Below are positions 15,714-24,249 of a DNA stretch of 64,000 bases, one piece after another. How positions within the stretch are numbered: the stretch's first letter is position 1; each line of letters opens with the position of its first letter. This DNA comes from Pseudobacillus lumedeiriae (GTDB lineage Bacteria; Bacillota; Bacilli; Bacillales; Domibacillaceae), in contig NZ_JAUIYO010000001.1 in assembly GCF_044891285.1 (NCBI RefSeq), forward strand, positions 310,001 to 374,000, written 5' to 3'. The notes under the pieces were generated by a model, which saw only the letters and a list, made by a program, of their open reading frames with translations, was not told the DNA's origin and made no database searches. The position numbers and the translations under genes were made by a program.

Positions 15714-16829
15714 TTAGTCGCGCTTTAAAGCACGTTTCACTTTATCAAAAAAGCCTTCTTCCTGTTCATCCAGCATTTCACCACTTGCTTCAGCAAATTC
15801 ACGCAGCAAATGCTTTTGTTTTTCATTTAATTTTGTCGGAGTAACAATCTTCACCCGAATATGCTGATCACCTGTTCCATATCCGCGCACGTTTGGCACA
15901 CCTTTGCCGCGCAGGCGGAATTTCGTCCCTGTTTGTGTTCCAGCAGGCACTTTCAGCTTTACCTTTCCGTGAATCGTCGGCACTTCAATTTCATCTCCAA
16001 GCGCTGATTGCACGAAAGTAATCGGAATTTCACAATAAATATCATCGCCATCCCGTTCAAACAGCTCATGAGGAAGCACGCGGAAAACGATAAATAAATC
16101 GCCGGCAGGTCCGCCGTTTACTCCTGGCTCTCCTTGTCCTGATACGCGCAGTTGTTGGCCGTCATCGATTCCCGCAGGTATTTTAATATGAATTTTTTTA
16201 TTCTTTGTAACAACGCCATCTCCGCTGCAAGTGGAGCATTTTTCCTTAATCAACTTGCCTGTACCATGACAATAAGGACATGCCTGGCGATTCACAATGC
16301 GGCCAAACGGTGTATTCTGTTCGATGCTTAATTCACCTGTACCGTGGCAGTGACCGCATGTTTCCGGATTCGTGCCCGGCTTCGCACCTGTGCCGTGACA
16401 AGTGTCGCACGTTTCTTCTTTCGGAATTTGAATATCCGTTTCTTTACCGAAAACCGCTTCATCGAAGCTAATGGTCATCGAATATTGCAGATCCGCTCCT
16501 TGCCGCGGTGCATTCGGATCTCTTCTGCGGCCGCCGCCGAAAAATGTGCTGAAAATGTCTTCAAAGCCGCCAAAACCGCCAAAATCCTGGCCGCCGCCAA
16601 AGCCTTGGTTAGGGCCTGCATGGCCAAATCGGTCATATTGTGCCCGCTTTTGCTCGTCGCTTAAGTTTTCATATGCTTCTGTAATTTCTTTAAATTTTTC
16701 GTCCGCACCGGCTTCTTTATTAATGTCTGGATGGTATTTTTTTGAGAGCTTCCGGTATGCTTTTTTTATTTCATCTTTTGAGGCGCTTTTTTCAACGCCG
16801 AGTACTTCGTAGTAATCTCGTTTACCCAT
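15714..16829 (-). CDS. dnaJ: Chaperone protein DnaJ
   Basis: DnaJ is the J-domain co-chaperone that delivers substrates to DnaK and stimulates its ATPase. The 371-residue protein has a J domain with HPD at 33-35, a Gly/Phe-rich linker (about 70-105) and four CxxCxGxG zinc repeats (first CDTCHGTG, last CSTCSGDG). The C-terminal substrate-binding domains complete it. The start follows GGGGAGTGGG. A hairpin terminator separates it from dnaK, so at least part of dnaJ expression may come from its own weak promoter near 16865-16895. Confidence 0.98.
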   Translation of the reverse strand: MGKRDYYEVLGVEKSASKDEIKKAYRKLSKKYHPDINKEAGADEKFKEITEAYENLSDEQKRAQYDRFGHAGPNQGFGGGQDFGGFGGFEDIFSTFFGGGRRRDPNAPRQGADLQYSMTISFDEAVFGKETDIQIPKEETCDTCHGTGAKPGTNPETCGHCHGTGELSIEQNTPFGRIVNRQACPYCHGTGKLIKEKCSTCSGDGVVTKNKKIHIKIPAGIDDGQQLRVSGQGEPGVNGGPAGDLFIVFRVLPHELFERDGDDIYCEIPITFVQSALGDEIEVPTIHGKVKLKVPAGTQTGTKFRLRGKGVPNVRGYGTGDQHIRVKIVTPTKLNEKQKHLLREFAEASGEMLDEQEEGFFDKVKRALKRD

Positions 16830-16910
16830 GATTGCCCACTCCCCGATTCATTTCGCATAAAGGCTATTTTAACATAATTACTTAGTAATAGTGAATAGTT
16901 GATCGTGTTC

Positions 16911-16952
16911 ATTTAAAAAAGCCAAAGCCAAGGAACCCCTGACTTTGACTTT
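16911..16952 (-). terminator. Hairpin between dnaK and dnaJ
   Basis: The minus strand has AAAGTCAAAG and CTTTGGCTTT arms (943-952 with 918-927 in 16 kb numbering) followed by TTTTT. It probably ends or attenuates transcription after dnaK. Confidence 0.7.
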
Positions 16953-16982
16953 CCAATGTCTGTAAGCAGACAAATGAAGCAG

Positions 16983-18815
16983 TTATTTCTTGTCGTCTAC
17001 TTCTTCAAACTCAGCATCAACCACATCATCGCCTTTCTGGCCAGATGCTTGCTCTTGTCCTCCTTGAGCTTGTTGCGCTTGTTTTGCTGCTTCTTCATAT
17101 AATTTAACAGATAAGTTTTGGACGATTTCTGAAAGAGCGTCTTTTTTCACACGGATGTCTTCAAGCTCATTTTTCTCAAGAGCCGCCTTCAGTTCCTCTT
17201 TTGCATCCTCTGCTTTTTTCACTTCATCCGCATCGACTTTGCCTTCTAGTTCTTTCAATGTTTTTTCCGTTTGGAAAACGAGCTGGTCTGCTTCATTTTT
17301 CAGTTCCACTTCTTCTTTAAGCTTTTTATCTGCTTCTGCATTTTCTTCGGCTTCTTTCACCATGCGTTCAATTTCTTCATCAGATAAGCCAGAAGAAGAT
17401 TTAATTGTAATATTTTGTTCTTTTCCTGTGCCCATATCTTTCGCACTGACATTCACGATACCATTTTTATCAATATCGAATGTTACTTCGATTTGCGGGA
17501 TACCGCGTGGAGCCGGCGGGATATCTGACAACTGGAAGCGCCCTAGTGTTTTGTTCGCAGATGCCATCGGACGTTCCCCTTGGAGAACATGGATGTCTAC
17601 CGCTGTTTGATTATCGGCTGCTGTAGAGAATACTTGTGATTTCGATGTTGGGATCGTTGTGTTACGATCGATCAGTTTCGTAAACACACCGCCCATCGTT
17701 TCGATTCCTAAAGAAAGCGGAGTGACATCTAATAGAACGACGTCTTTAACATCACCAGTTAACACGCCGCCTTGTACAGCTGCCCCCATAGCAACGACTT
17801 CATCCGGATTAACTCCTTTATGAGGCTCTTTGCCTGTCGCTTTTTTAATTGCTTCCTGCACAGCCGGAATACGAGTAGATCCGCCGACTAAAATTACCTT
17901 GTCAAGTTCAGAAGCAGAAAGACCAGCATCAGATAGCGCCTGACGCACAGGTCCCATCGTCCGCTCAACTAAATCAGAAGACAGCTCATCAAATTTCGCA
18001 CGAGTCAACGTCAGCTCTAAGTGAAGCGGTCCCGCTTCGCCCGCTGTAATAAACGGCAAAGAAATCTGCGTAGATGTCACACCTGAAAGGTCTTTTTTCG
18101 CTTTTTCCGCCGCATCTTTTAAACGCTGCATCGCCATTTTATCTTTTGATAAATCGATGCCGTTGTCTTTTTTGAACTCTTGCACTAAGTAATCGATGAT
18201 CACTTGGTCAAAATCATCTCCGCCTAAACGGTTATCACCAGCTGTAGAGCGAACTTCAAATACCCCATCTCCAAGCTCAAGGATCGACACGTCGAACGTT
18301 CCGCCGCCTAAATCATAAACGAGGATCGTTTGGTCTTCATCCATTTTATCCATCCCGTAAGCAAGCGCAGCAGCTGTCGGTTCGTTAATAATACGCTCTA
18401 CTTCAAGACCGGCAATCTTCCCAGCATCTTTTGTCGCTTGGCGCTCTGCATCGTTAAAGTAGGCAGGAACAGTGATAACCGCTTTGTCTACTTTTTCACC
18501 AAGATACTCTTCTGCATATGATTTTAAATATTGAAGAATCATTGCTGAAATCTCTTGAGGAGAATATTCTTTTCCATCAATTGTTTCTTTATGATTCGTT
18601 CCCATATGACGCTTCACAGACATGATTGTATTAGGATTTGTAATGGCTTGGCGCTTAGCCACTTCACCTACTTGGCGCTCATCATTTTTGAACGCAACAA
18701 CAGATGGCGTTGTACGGTTGCCTTCTGGATTTGGAATAACTTTCGGTTCCCCGCCTTCAAGAACCGCTACACATGAGTTTGTTGTACCTAAATCGATACC
18801 GATGATTTTGCTCAT
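16983..18815 (-). CDS. dnaK: Molecular chaperone DnaK (Hsp70)
   Basis: DnaK is the ATP-driven Hsp70 chaperone. The 610-residue protein starts MSKIIGIDLGTTNSCVAVLEG (nucleotide-binding domain), has the VYDLGGGTFDVS phosphate loop near 168-180 and the interdomain linker region around VVLLDVTPLSLGIE. A Gln/Ala-rich tail ends in EFEEVDDKK. The start follows AAGGGGGAAAT. It lies 32 bp after grpE, giving the hrcA-grpE-dnaK-dnaJ order. Confidence 0.99.
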   Translation of the reverse strand: MSKIIGIDLGTTNSCVAVLEGGEPKVIPNPEGNRTTPSVVAFKNDERQVGEVAKRQAITNPNTIMSVKRHMGTNHKETIDGKEYSPQEISAMILQYLKSYAEEYLGEKVDKAVITVPAYFNDAERQATKDAGKIAGLEVERIINEPTAAALAYGMDKMDEDQTILVYDLGGGTFDVSILELGDGVFEVRSTAGDNRLGGDDFDQVIIDYLVQEFKKDNGIDLSKDKMAMQRLKDAAEKAKKDLSGVTSTQISLPFITAGEAGPLHLELTLTRAKFDELSSDLVERTMGPVRQALSDAGLSASELDKVILVGGSTRIPAVQEAIKKATGKEPHKGVNPDEVVAMGAAVQGGVLTGDVKDVVLLDVTPLSLGIETMGGVFTKLIDRNTTIPTSKSQVFSTAADNQTAVDIHVLQGERPMASANKTLGRFQLSDIPPAPRGIPQIEVTFDIDKNGIVNVSAKDMGTGKEQNITIKSSSGLSDEEIERMVKEAEENAEADKKLKEEVELKNEADQLVFQTEKTLKELEGKVDADEVKKAEDAKEELKAALEKNELEDIRVKKDALSEIVQNLSVKLYEEAAKQAQQAQGGQEQASGQKGDDVVDAEFEEVDDKK

Positions 18816-18847
18816 TTGCGATTTCCCCCTTGAAAATATGTAAATGT

Positions 18848-19423
18848 TTACTGATTGACTTTAACCATTGACGGACGAATGACGCGGTCTTTCAGTTTGT
18901 ACCCTTTTTGAAACTCTTCAATCACTTCATTTGAGTTATGTGCCTCATTGCTATCTGTCATGACCGCTTGGTGAACGTTCGGATCAAACTCTTTACCAAC
19001 CGCTTCGATGACCTCTATTCCTTCTTTTTCCAACGCTGAAATAAGACCTTTGTACACCATTTCCATTCCTTGCAGAACAGATTCTGTCTGTTCGTTTGTC
19101 GCTTCTACCTGCAAAGCGCGTTCAAAGTTGTCCAGCACTGGAAGAAGATCAGAAATTAAGTTCTGAGCGCGATACTTCTCGCTTGCTTCGCGATCTAATT
19201 GCACGCGGCGGCGAAAGTTATCAAAATCTGCGCGCAGACGCAAACTACGATTTTCAGCTTCTTCAAGCTGCTGCTGCAGTTCATTTATTTTTTCAAGAGA
19301 AGCATCTGCTGCAGGTTGTTCTTCAACCGGCATGTCCTCCACTTGGGAAGCAGCTTCTTCTATTATTTGCTGTTCTTCCATTTCTTTTGTTTCTTCTTTG
19401 TTCAATTGTTTTTCTTCGGACAT
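18848..19423 (-). CDS. grpE: Nucleotide exchange factor GrpE
   Basis: GrpE releases ADP from DnaK. The 191-residue protein has an acidic N-terminal tail, a long coiled coil (about 40-95) and the family signature IEVIEAVGKEFDPNVHQAV followed by VIEEFQKGYKLKDRVIRPSMVKV. A strong AAAGGAGGTGA site precedes the ATG. The gap to hrcA (about 160 bp) contains a sigma-A-like promoter but no CIRCE, so grpE-dnaK may be partly independent of HrcA. Confidence 0.97.
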   Translation of the reverse strand: MSEEKQLNKEETKEMEEQQIIEEAASQVEDMPVEEQPAADASLEKINELQQQLEEAENRSLRLRADFDNFRRRVQLDREASEKYRAQNLISDLLPVLDNFERALQVEATNEQTESVLQGMEMVYKGLISALEKEGIEVIEAVGKEFDPNVHQAVMTDSNEAHNSNEVIEEFQKGYKLKDRVIRPSMVKVNQ

Positions 19424-19526
19424 TCATTTCACCTCCTTTAAAGGACATTGGACGAACGACCCGCCTTTTCGCACAAAGAGAAGAGGCTGACTCCAAGCTA
19501 AAGTGTCAGACCCCGCAACCATACAT

Positions 19527-19555
19527 TATATACAGTATACAAAAGGTGAAGTCAA
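19527..19555 (-). promoter_or_regulatory. Internal sigma-A-like promoter upstream of grpE-dnaK
   Basis: The minus strand has -35 TTGACT (19550-19555), a 17-bp spacer and -10 TATATA (19527-19532) in the hrcA-grpE gap. No TTAGCACTC half-site is present nearby. This is inferred from sequence only. Confidence 0.6.
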
Positions 19556-19582
19556 ATCCTTTTAAGTGTCCTCTATCCACTT

Positions 19583-20611
19583 TTAACTACGATACAAGTT
19601 CGTTAATGTTTTAGTCATATCATGACTTAAAAAGTCGACAAGACTGATCACACGGGAATACTCCATTCGCGTCGGCCCAAGAATAGCTATCGCTCCAACT
19701 TGTTCATCACCAATGGAATAAGAAGCGGTAATCAGGCTGCAGTGTTCCATGGCCGCATTTTGATTTTCTTTTCCAATTTTCACTTGAATGCCCGTAGGTA
19801 CATCGCTGATTAGACGGTACATTCCTGCTTCTTGATCAATCATATTCATGACAAGCCTAATCTTTTCCACATCATGAAATTCAGGCTGATTGAGAATATT
19901 CGTCTTGCCCCCGAAGAACAACTTTTCATTCGCGGGCAGATCGACTACTTTATCGAACATCGACAGCATCGCATCATAATTGCGAATATGACGGCGGAGC
20001 AGCACAACAATTTCTTTATACAATTTATCATGCAGTTCAGAAAGCGGCACACCGATGAGCCGATCGTTCAATATATTGACCATTTTTTCAATGTCAGAGG
20101 CATCTACCTGCTCAGGCAAAGTAAACGCCCGATTTTCCACATGCCCCGTATCTGTTACGATAATCGCAATCGCTGTTTCTTTACTCAACGGCACAATTTG
20201 CAATTTCTTTACTTTAATATCCTTTAACTCCGGCCCTAAGACGATGGCCGTATAATTCGTCAATTCGGATAAAATTTCAGCCGATCTTTGGACGACTTTT
20301 TCCAGTTCATACATGTGATTCCCAAAAATCGAATGGATCGTCTCCACTTCCTGATGATTCAGCTTTTTAGGATGTAATAGATGATCCACGTAATAACGAT
20401 ACCCTTTTTCAGACGGTACACGTCCTGAAGAGGTATGGGGCTTTTCTATAAAACCAAGGCTCTCTAACTCAGCCATATCATTACGAATCGTAGCTGAGCT
20501 AAATGTTATCCCTTCTTTTTCCGCGAGACTGCGAGAGCCGACTGGCTGCGCAGATTGAATGAAATCATCAATAATTACTTGCAAAATAAAAAGTTGACGA
20601 GCGGTTAACAT
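19583..20611 (-). CDS. hrcA: Heat-inducible transcription repressor HrcA
   Basis: HrcA represses class I heat-shock operons by binding CIRCE and is kept active by GroEL. The 342-residue protein has an N-terminal winged helix (MLTARQLFILQVIIDDFI onward, with SSATIRNDMAELE near 38-50) and a GAF-like effector domain with RYYVDHLL and EQVGAIAILGPTRM. A CIRCE operator and a sigma-A promoter lie just upstream, so it is autoregulated. It heads the grpE-dnaK-dnaJ cluster and follows hemW. Confidence 0.97.
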   Translation of the reverse strand: MLTARQLFILQVIIDDFIQSAQPVGSRSLAEKEGITFSSATIRNDMAELESLGFIEKPHTSSGRVPSEKGYRYYVDHLLHPKKLNHQEVETIHSIFGNHMYELEKVVQRSAEILSELTNYTAIVLGPELKDIKVKKLQIVPLSKETAIAIIVTDTGHVENRAFTLPEQVDASDIEKMVNILNDRLIGVPLSELHDKLYKEIVVLLRRHIRNYDAMLSMFDKVVDLPANEKLFFGGKTNILNQPEFHDVEKIRLVMNMIDQEAGMYRLISDVPTGIQVKIGKENQNAAMEHCSLITASYSIGDEQVGAIAILGPTRMEYSRVISLVDFLSHDMTKTLTNLYRS

Positions 20612-20626
20612 CGTTGATCACCCCTG

Positions 20627-20653
20627 TTAGCACTCTCTCGTTATGAGTGCTAA
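20627..20653. promoter_or_regulatory. CIRCE operator of hrcA
   Basis: TTAGCACTC, a 9-bp spacer and GAGTGCTAA form a perfect CIRCE inverted repeat directly upstream of the hrcA start and just downstream of its promoter. This is the HrcA binding site. Confidence 0.97.
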
Positions 20654-20663
20654 ATCTATAAAT

Positions 20664-20692
20664 AAATTATCAAAATCAACGGTCATTGTCAA
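20664..20692 (-). promoter_or_regulatory. Sigma-A promoter of hrcA
   Basis: The minus strand has -35 TTGACA (20687-20692), a 17-bp spacer and -10 TAATTT (20664-20669), ending 10 bp before the CIRCE element. Confidence 0.8.
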
Positions 20693-20719
20693 CGACAGAG
20701 CATTCATTGCTTCGTTTCT

Positions 20720-21871
20720 TTATTCATGACTTTCTGCAGAAAATAAAAATGATTGGAATACTTCGTTTCCGAAAAGCTTCCCTTGGGCTGTCAGTCGAAT
20801 CCACTCGCTGTTCTCCACGGTAAGCAGCCCCCTAGCAGACATCTCTGCAATCGGCTGTTTAAAGATCACAAACGGTGACACGCCAAACTTCTTTTCAAAA
20901 TGAGAAGCTGATATACCAGATGTTTTACGAAGACCAAGAAACATTTCTTCCTCCATTTTCTCTTTTTCTTCCAGTTTATTTTCATCTAGTATAGGCAATA
21001 TTCCCTTCTGCACGGGAGTCATGTATTTTTTCAATGGACCGTGATTAGAACGCCTTACCCCATTGATGTAAGCATGAGCACCAGCACCAAATCCATAATA
21101 AGATTCATTATTCCAGTATACGAGATTATGAAGACTTTCAAACCCAGGGCGAGCAAAGTTGCTGATTTCATACTGGCGTAATCCCGAGCCTTCCATTTCT
21201 TCTACAAGTGTTTCATACATTGCCGCTTCTGTTTCCACTTTTGGAAGCGGCAGGGCGTCTTTTCTCATCAAATTATAGAACACCGTTTTCGGTTCAATGA
21301 TTAGTGAGTACCCAGAATAGTGCGGAAGTTCAAGACTTAATGCTTGTTTCAACGTCTCTCTGAAATCAGCAAGTGTTTGATTCGGGAGTGCGTAAATTAA
21401 GTCAATGCTCGTATTATCAAAGCCTAACTGTTTCGCTCTTTCTACCGTTTCAAATACGTCGCGGCTCGTATGTGTGCGTCCAATCGCCCGAAGCAGATCA
21501 TCGTTGAATGACTGCACTCCAAGACTTAAGCGGTTTACACCATACTCTTTCAGCACCGTTAATTTTTCTGTCGTTAAATCTCCAGGATTTGCCTCAAACG
21601 TAAATTCTCCTTTAGAAAAGGGCAGATGACGGCGAATGGCTCGGCACAATGTGTCAAGCTGCCTAGCATCAAGCGCTGTCGGAGTGCCCCCGCCGACGAA
21701 AATCGTATCGAGCTGGTCTGTTGGAAACTGCTGAATCGTCATAGCCATCTCAGCGGCCAAGGTACTAAGATAATCCTCCACCGGCTGATTTTTTAAAAAC
21801 ACTTTATTAAAATCGCAGTAATGGCAGATCTGCCGGCAGAAAGGGATATGAATGTAAGCAGAACGTATCAT
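20720..21871 (-). CDS. hemW: Radical-SAM heme chaperone HemW
   Basis: HemW proteins are related to oxygen-independent coproporphyrinogen oxidase but act as heme-binding chaperones. The 383-residue protein has the radical-SAM motif FCRQICHYCDF with Cys12, Cys16 and Cys19, GGGTPTALD near 61-69 and a C-terminal HemN-like domain with FGAGAHAYING. The start follows AAAAGGGAGGTT. It lies between lepA and hrcA, as in Bacillus, where older annotation calls it hemN. Confidence 0.94.
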   Translation of the reverse strand: MIRSAYIHIPFCRQICHYCDFNKVFLKNQPVEDYLSTLAAEMAMTIQQFPTDQLDTIFVGGGTPTALDARQLDTLCRAIRRHLPFSKGEFTFEANPGDLTTEKLTVLKEYGVNRLSLGVQSFNDDLLRAIGRTHTSRDVFETVERAKQLGFDNTSIDLIYALPNQTLADFRETLKQALSLELPHYSGYSLIIEPKTVFYNLMRKDALPLPKVETEAAMYETLVEEMEGSGLRQYEISNFARPGFESLHNLVYWNNESYYGFGAGAHAYINGVRRSNHGPLKKYMTPVQKGILPILDENKLEEKEKMEEEMFLGLRKTSGISASHFEKKFGVSPFVIFKQPIAEMSARGLLTVENSEWIRLTAQGKLFGNEVFQSFLFSAESHE

Positions 21872-21904
21872 GTGAACCTCCCTTTTTTATTTATTCAATC
21901 ACGT

Positions 21905-21936
21905 GAAAAAGGGGAAGCGGCTGCGCTTTCCCCTTC
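21905..21936 (-). terminator. Rho-independent terminator after lepA
   Basis: The minus strand has AAGGGGAAAGCG and CGCTTCCCCTT-type arms followed by TTTC. It separates lepA from hemW. Confidence 0.8.
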
Positions 21937-21944
21937 TTTATTCC

Positions 21945-23780
21945 TTATTTGTTGCTGTTGTCATCGTCCATCTTCAAAACAGCCATAAATGCTTCTTGAG
22001 GTACTTCAACAGATCCTACTTGCTTCATCCGTTTTTTTCCTTCTTTTTGCTTTTCTAAAAGTTTACGTTTCCGAGAAATGTCTCCGCCATAACATTTAGC
22101 AAGGACGTTTTTCCCCATCGACTTAATTGTTGATCGAGCAACAATTTTCTGGCCGATCGCTGCTTGGACGGGCACTTCGAACTGTTGTCTAGGAATGAGC
22201 CCTTTTAATTTTTCAACAATCGTTTTGCCGCGCTCATAAGCAAAATCGCGATGGACAATAAAGCTCAAAGCATCGACTTTTTCACTATTTAATAAAATAT
22301 CCATTTTCACAAGCTTGGACGGCTTATAACCGATCAATTCATAGTCAAAAGAAGCATAGCCCTTCGTGTTGGATTTCAGCTGATCAAAGAAATCATATAC
22401 AATTTCTGAAAGTGGAATTTCGTAAATGACATTGACCCGGTTTTCATCCATATACTGCATATCAATGAAAATGCCGCGTTTATTTTGGGAAAGTTCCATG
22501 ACAGCCCCTACGTAATCATTCGGCACCATAATGGAAGCTTTTACGTATGGTTCTTCAACAGCGTCGATCTTTTGAGGATCCGGCATATTAGAAGGGTTGT
22601 CCACATTCATTTCCTCACCATTTGTCATTCGCACTTTATAAATAACACTCGGTGCTGTCGTAATTAAATCAATTTTAAATTCGCGTTCGATCCGTTCTTG
22701 GATAATCTCCATATGCAGAAGTCCCAAGAACCCACAGCGGAAACCGAATCCGAGTGCCTGTGACGTTTCCGGTTCAAACTGAAGGGCAGAATCGTTGAGT
22801 TCCAGCTTTTCTAACGCTTCACGCAAGTCGTTAAACTTAGATGAGTCAATCGGGTAAAGACCGCAATAAACCATCGGATTCAGTTTTCTATAACCAGGCA
22901 AAGCTTCAGCTGCTGGATTCTTCGCTGAAGTAATAGTATCCCCAACCCTCGTGTCGCCGACATTCTTGATGGCAGCCGTTAAAAAGCCGACATCACCGAT
23001 TGTCAATTCATCCCGGGCCGTTGTTTTTGGTGTAAATACCCCGACCTCTGTCACTTCAAATTCTTTTCCAGTTGCCATCATTTTGATTTTGTCCCCAGGC
23101 TTTACCGAACCATCGACTACACGAATGTACGCAACCACTCCGCGATAGGCATCATACAGGGAGTCAAAAATAAGTGCTTTAAACGGAGCTTCTGGATCCC
23201 CCGCTGGTGCCGGAACCTTTTCAACAATTTGTTCTAAAATCTCTCCAATACCGATTCCTGCTTTCGCAGAGGCAAGTACCGCTTCTGATGCATCAAGCCC
23301 GATAACATCCTCTACTTCCTGACGTACACGCTCAGGATCAGCAGCTGGCAAATCAATTTTGTTGATGACCGGCACAATCTCCAAATTATTATCTAAAGCA
23401 AGGTAAACATTTGCAAGCGTCTGCGCTTCGATCCCCTGTGCTGCATCTACAACCAGAATGGCTCCTTCACAAGCAGCAAGGCTTCGGGACACTTCGTATG
23501 TAAAATCGACGTGTCCTGGCGTATCAATTAAATGAAAAGTATATTCTTCCCCATTTTTCGCTTTATAATTTAACTGAACAGCATTTAATTTAATTGTGAT
23601 GCCGCGCTCGCGTTCAAGATCCATCGAGTCAAGCAGCTGACTTTTCATTTCCCGGGCAGACAGAGCATTGGTGTACTCTAAAATACGGTCAGCCAGCGTC
23701 GACTTCCCATGATCGATATGAGCAATAATGGAAAAGTTCCTAATATGCTCTTGTCTTCTTCGTTTCTCTTCGTTATTCAT
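21945..23780 (-). CDS. lepA: Elongation factor 4 (LepA)
   Basis: LepA is a ribosome-associated GTPase that acts in translation fidelity and initiation. The 611-residue protein has the G1 motif AHIDHGKST (20-28), DTPGHVDFTYEV, NKIDLP and the LepA-specific C-terminal region with YGGDISRKRKLLEKQKEGKKRMK. I chose the ATG giving MNNEEKRRRQ because AGGAG lies about 11 bp upstream; a longer frame to 23810 lacks such a site. A terminator lies on each side, so it is probably monocistronic. Confidence 0.97.
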   Translation of the reverse strand: MNNEEKRRRQEHIRNFSIIAHIDHGKSTLADRILEYTNALSAREMKSQLLDSMDLERERGITIKLNAVQLNYKAKNGEEYTFHLIDTPGHVDFTYEVSRSLAACEGAILVVDAAQGIEAQTLANVYLALDNNLEIVPVINKIDLPAADPERVRQEVEDVIGLDASEAVLASAKAGIGIGEILEQIVEKVPAPAGDPEAPFKALIFDSLYDAYRGVVAYIRVVDGSVKPGDKIKMMATGKEFEVTEVGVFTPKTTARDELTIGDVGFLTAAIKNVGDTRVGDTITSAKNPAAEALPGYRKLNPMVYCGLYPIDSSKFNDLREALEKLELNDSALQFEPETSQALGFGFRCGFLGLLHMEIIQERIEREFKIDLITTAPSVIYKVRMTNGEEMNVDNPSNMPDPQKIDAVEEPYVKASIMVPNDYVGAVMELSQNKRGIFIDMQYMDENRVNVIYEIPLSEIVYDFFDQLKSNTKGYASFDYELIGYKPSKLVKMDILLNSEKVDALSFIVHRDFAYERGKTIVEKLKGLIPRQQFEVPVQAAIGQKIVARSTIKSMGKNVLAKCYGGDISRKRKLLEKQKEGKKRMKQVGSVEVPQEAFMAVLKMDDDNSNK

Positions 23781-23890
23781 GATTTTCTTCACTCCTGTTA
23801 GTCGGCACATGTATACTAGGATTGATTATATCAGCCAGAAAAGCAATTGACAATTAACAAAAGCGGAGACGCCTGTACTGACCATCAAAC

Positions 23891-23924
23891 AAAAAAACCG
23901 CTGCCGTGAAAAACGGGCAAGCGG
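23891..23924 (-). terminator. Rho-independent terminator after yqxA
   Basis: The minus strand has CCGCTTGCC and GGCAGCGG arms followed by seven T. It ends the gpr-spoIIP-yqxA region. Confidence 0.85.
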
Positions 23925-23927
23925 GCT

Positions 23928-24224
23928 TCAGCCATTAAATAATGAAGCAGCGGCAACACTTACCGCTTCAGCTAAGGATTGTCCAACTTTTGAAAAGACG
24001 TTCACAGACTCCCCATCTTCTATTTTTTTCTTTCTCATGCGCAAATCCATCTCGGCTTCATCTTTTTGAAAAAAAGAAAAAGCCGGTGCTTTTTCTTTTT
24101 TGATTAAGGCAGCCTTCTCATAAGGAGACGGCTCCTGCCAGCTTCTGTTATGGAAAGAGCCGATTAACACACCCATAAAAAAAATAGAAACAACGAGGCA
24201 AATTTTCAATAGAAACGTTTTCAT
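23928..24224 (-). CDS. yqxA: YqxA family protein (DUF3679)
   Basis: This 98-residue protein has an N-terminal membrane segment (about 4-24) and a charged remainder ending KVGQSLAEAVSVAAASLFNG. Its position between spoIIP and lepA and its domain pattern match YqxA of Bacillus, whose function is unknown. The ATG at 24224 follows AAAGGAT at good spacing; an earlier TTG start would lie inside that site. It lies 25 bp after spoIIP and is probably cotranscribed with it. Confidence 0.85.
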   Translation of the reverse strand: MKTFLLKICLVVSIFFMGVLIGSFHNRSWQEPSPYEKAALIKKEKAPAFSFFQKDEAEMDLRMRKKKIEDGESVNVFSKVGQSLAEAVSVAAASLFNG

Positions 24225-24249
24225 TTTACGATCCTTTCTCAATCTCTAG

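Noticed and set aside
16344..16812. Long plus-strand frames opposite dnaJ
   Set aside because: They are antisense shadows of the GC-biased codons of dnaJ; the dnaJ protein is unambiguous.
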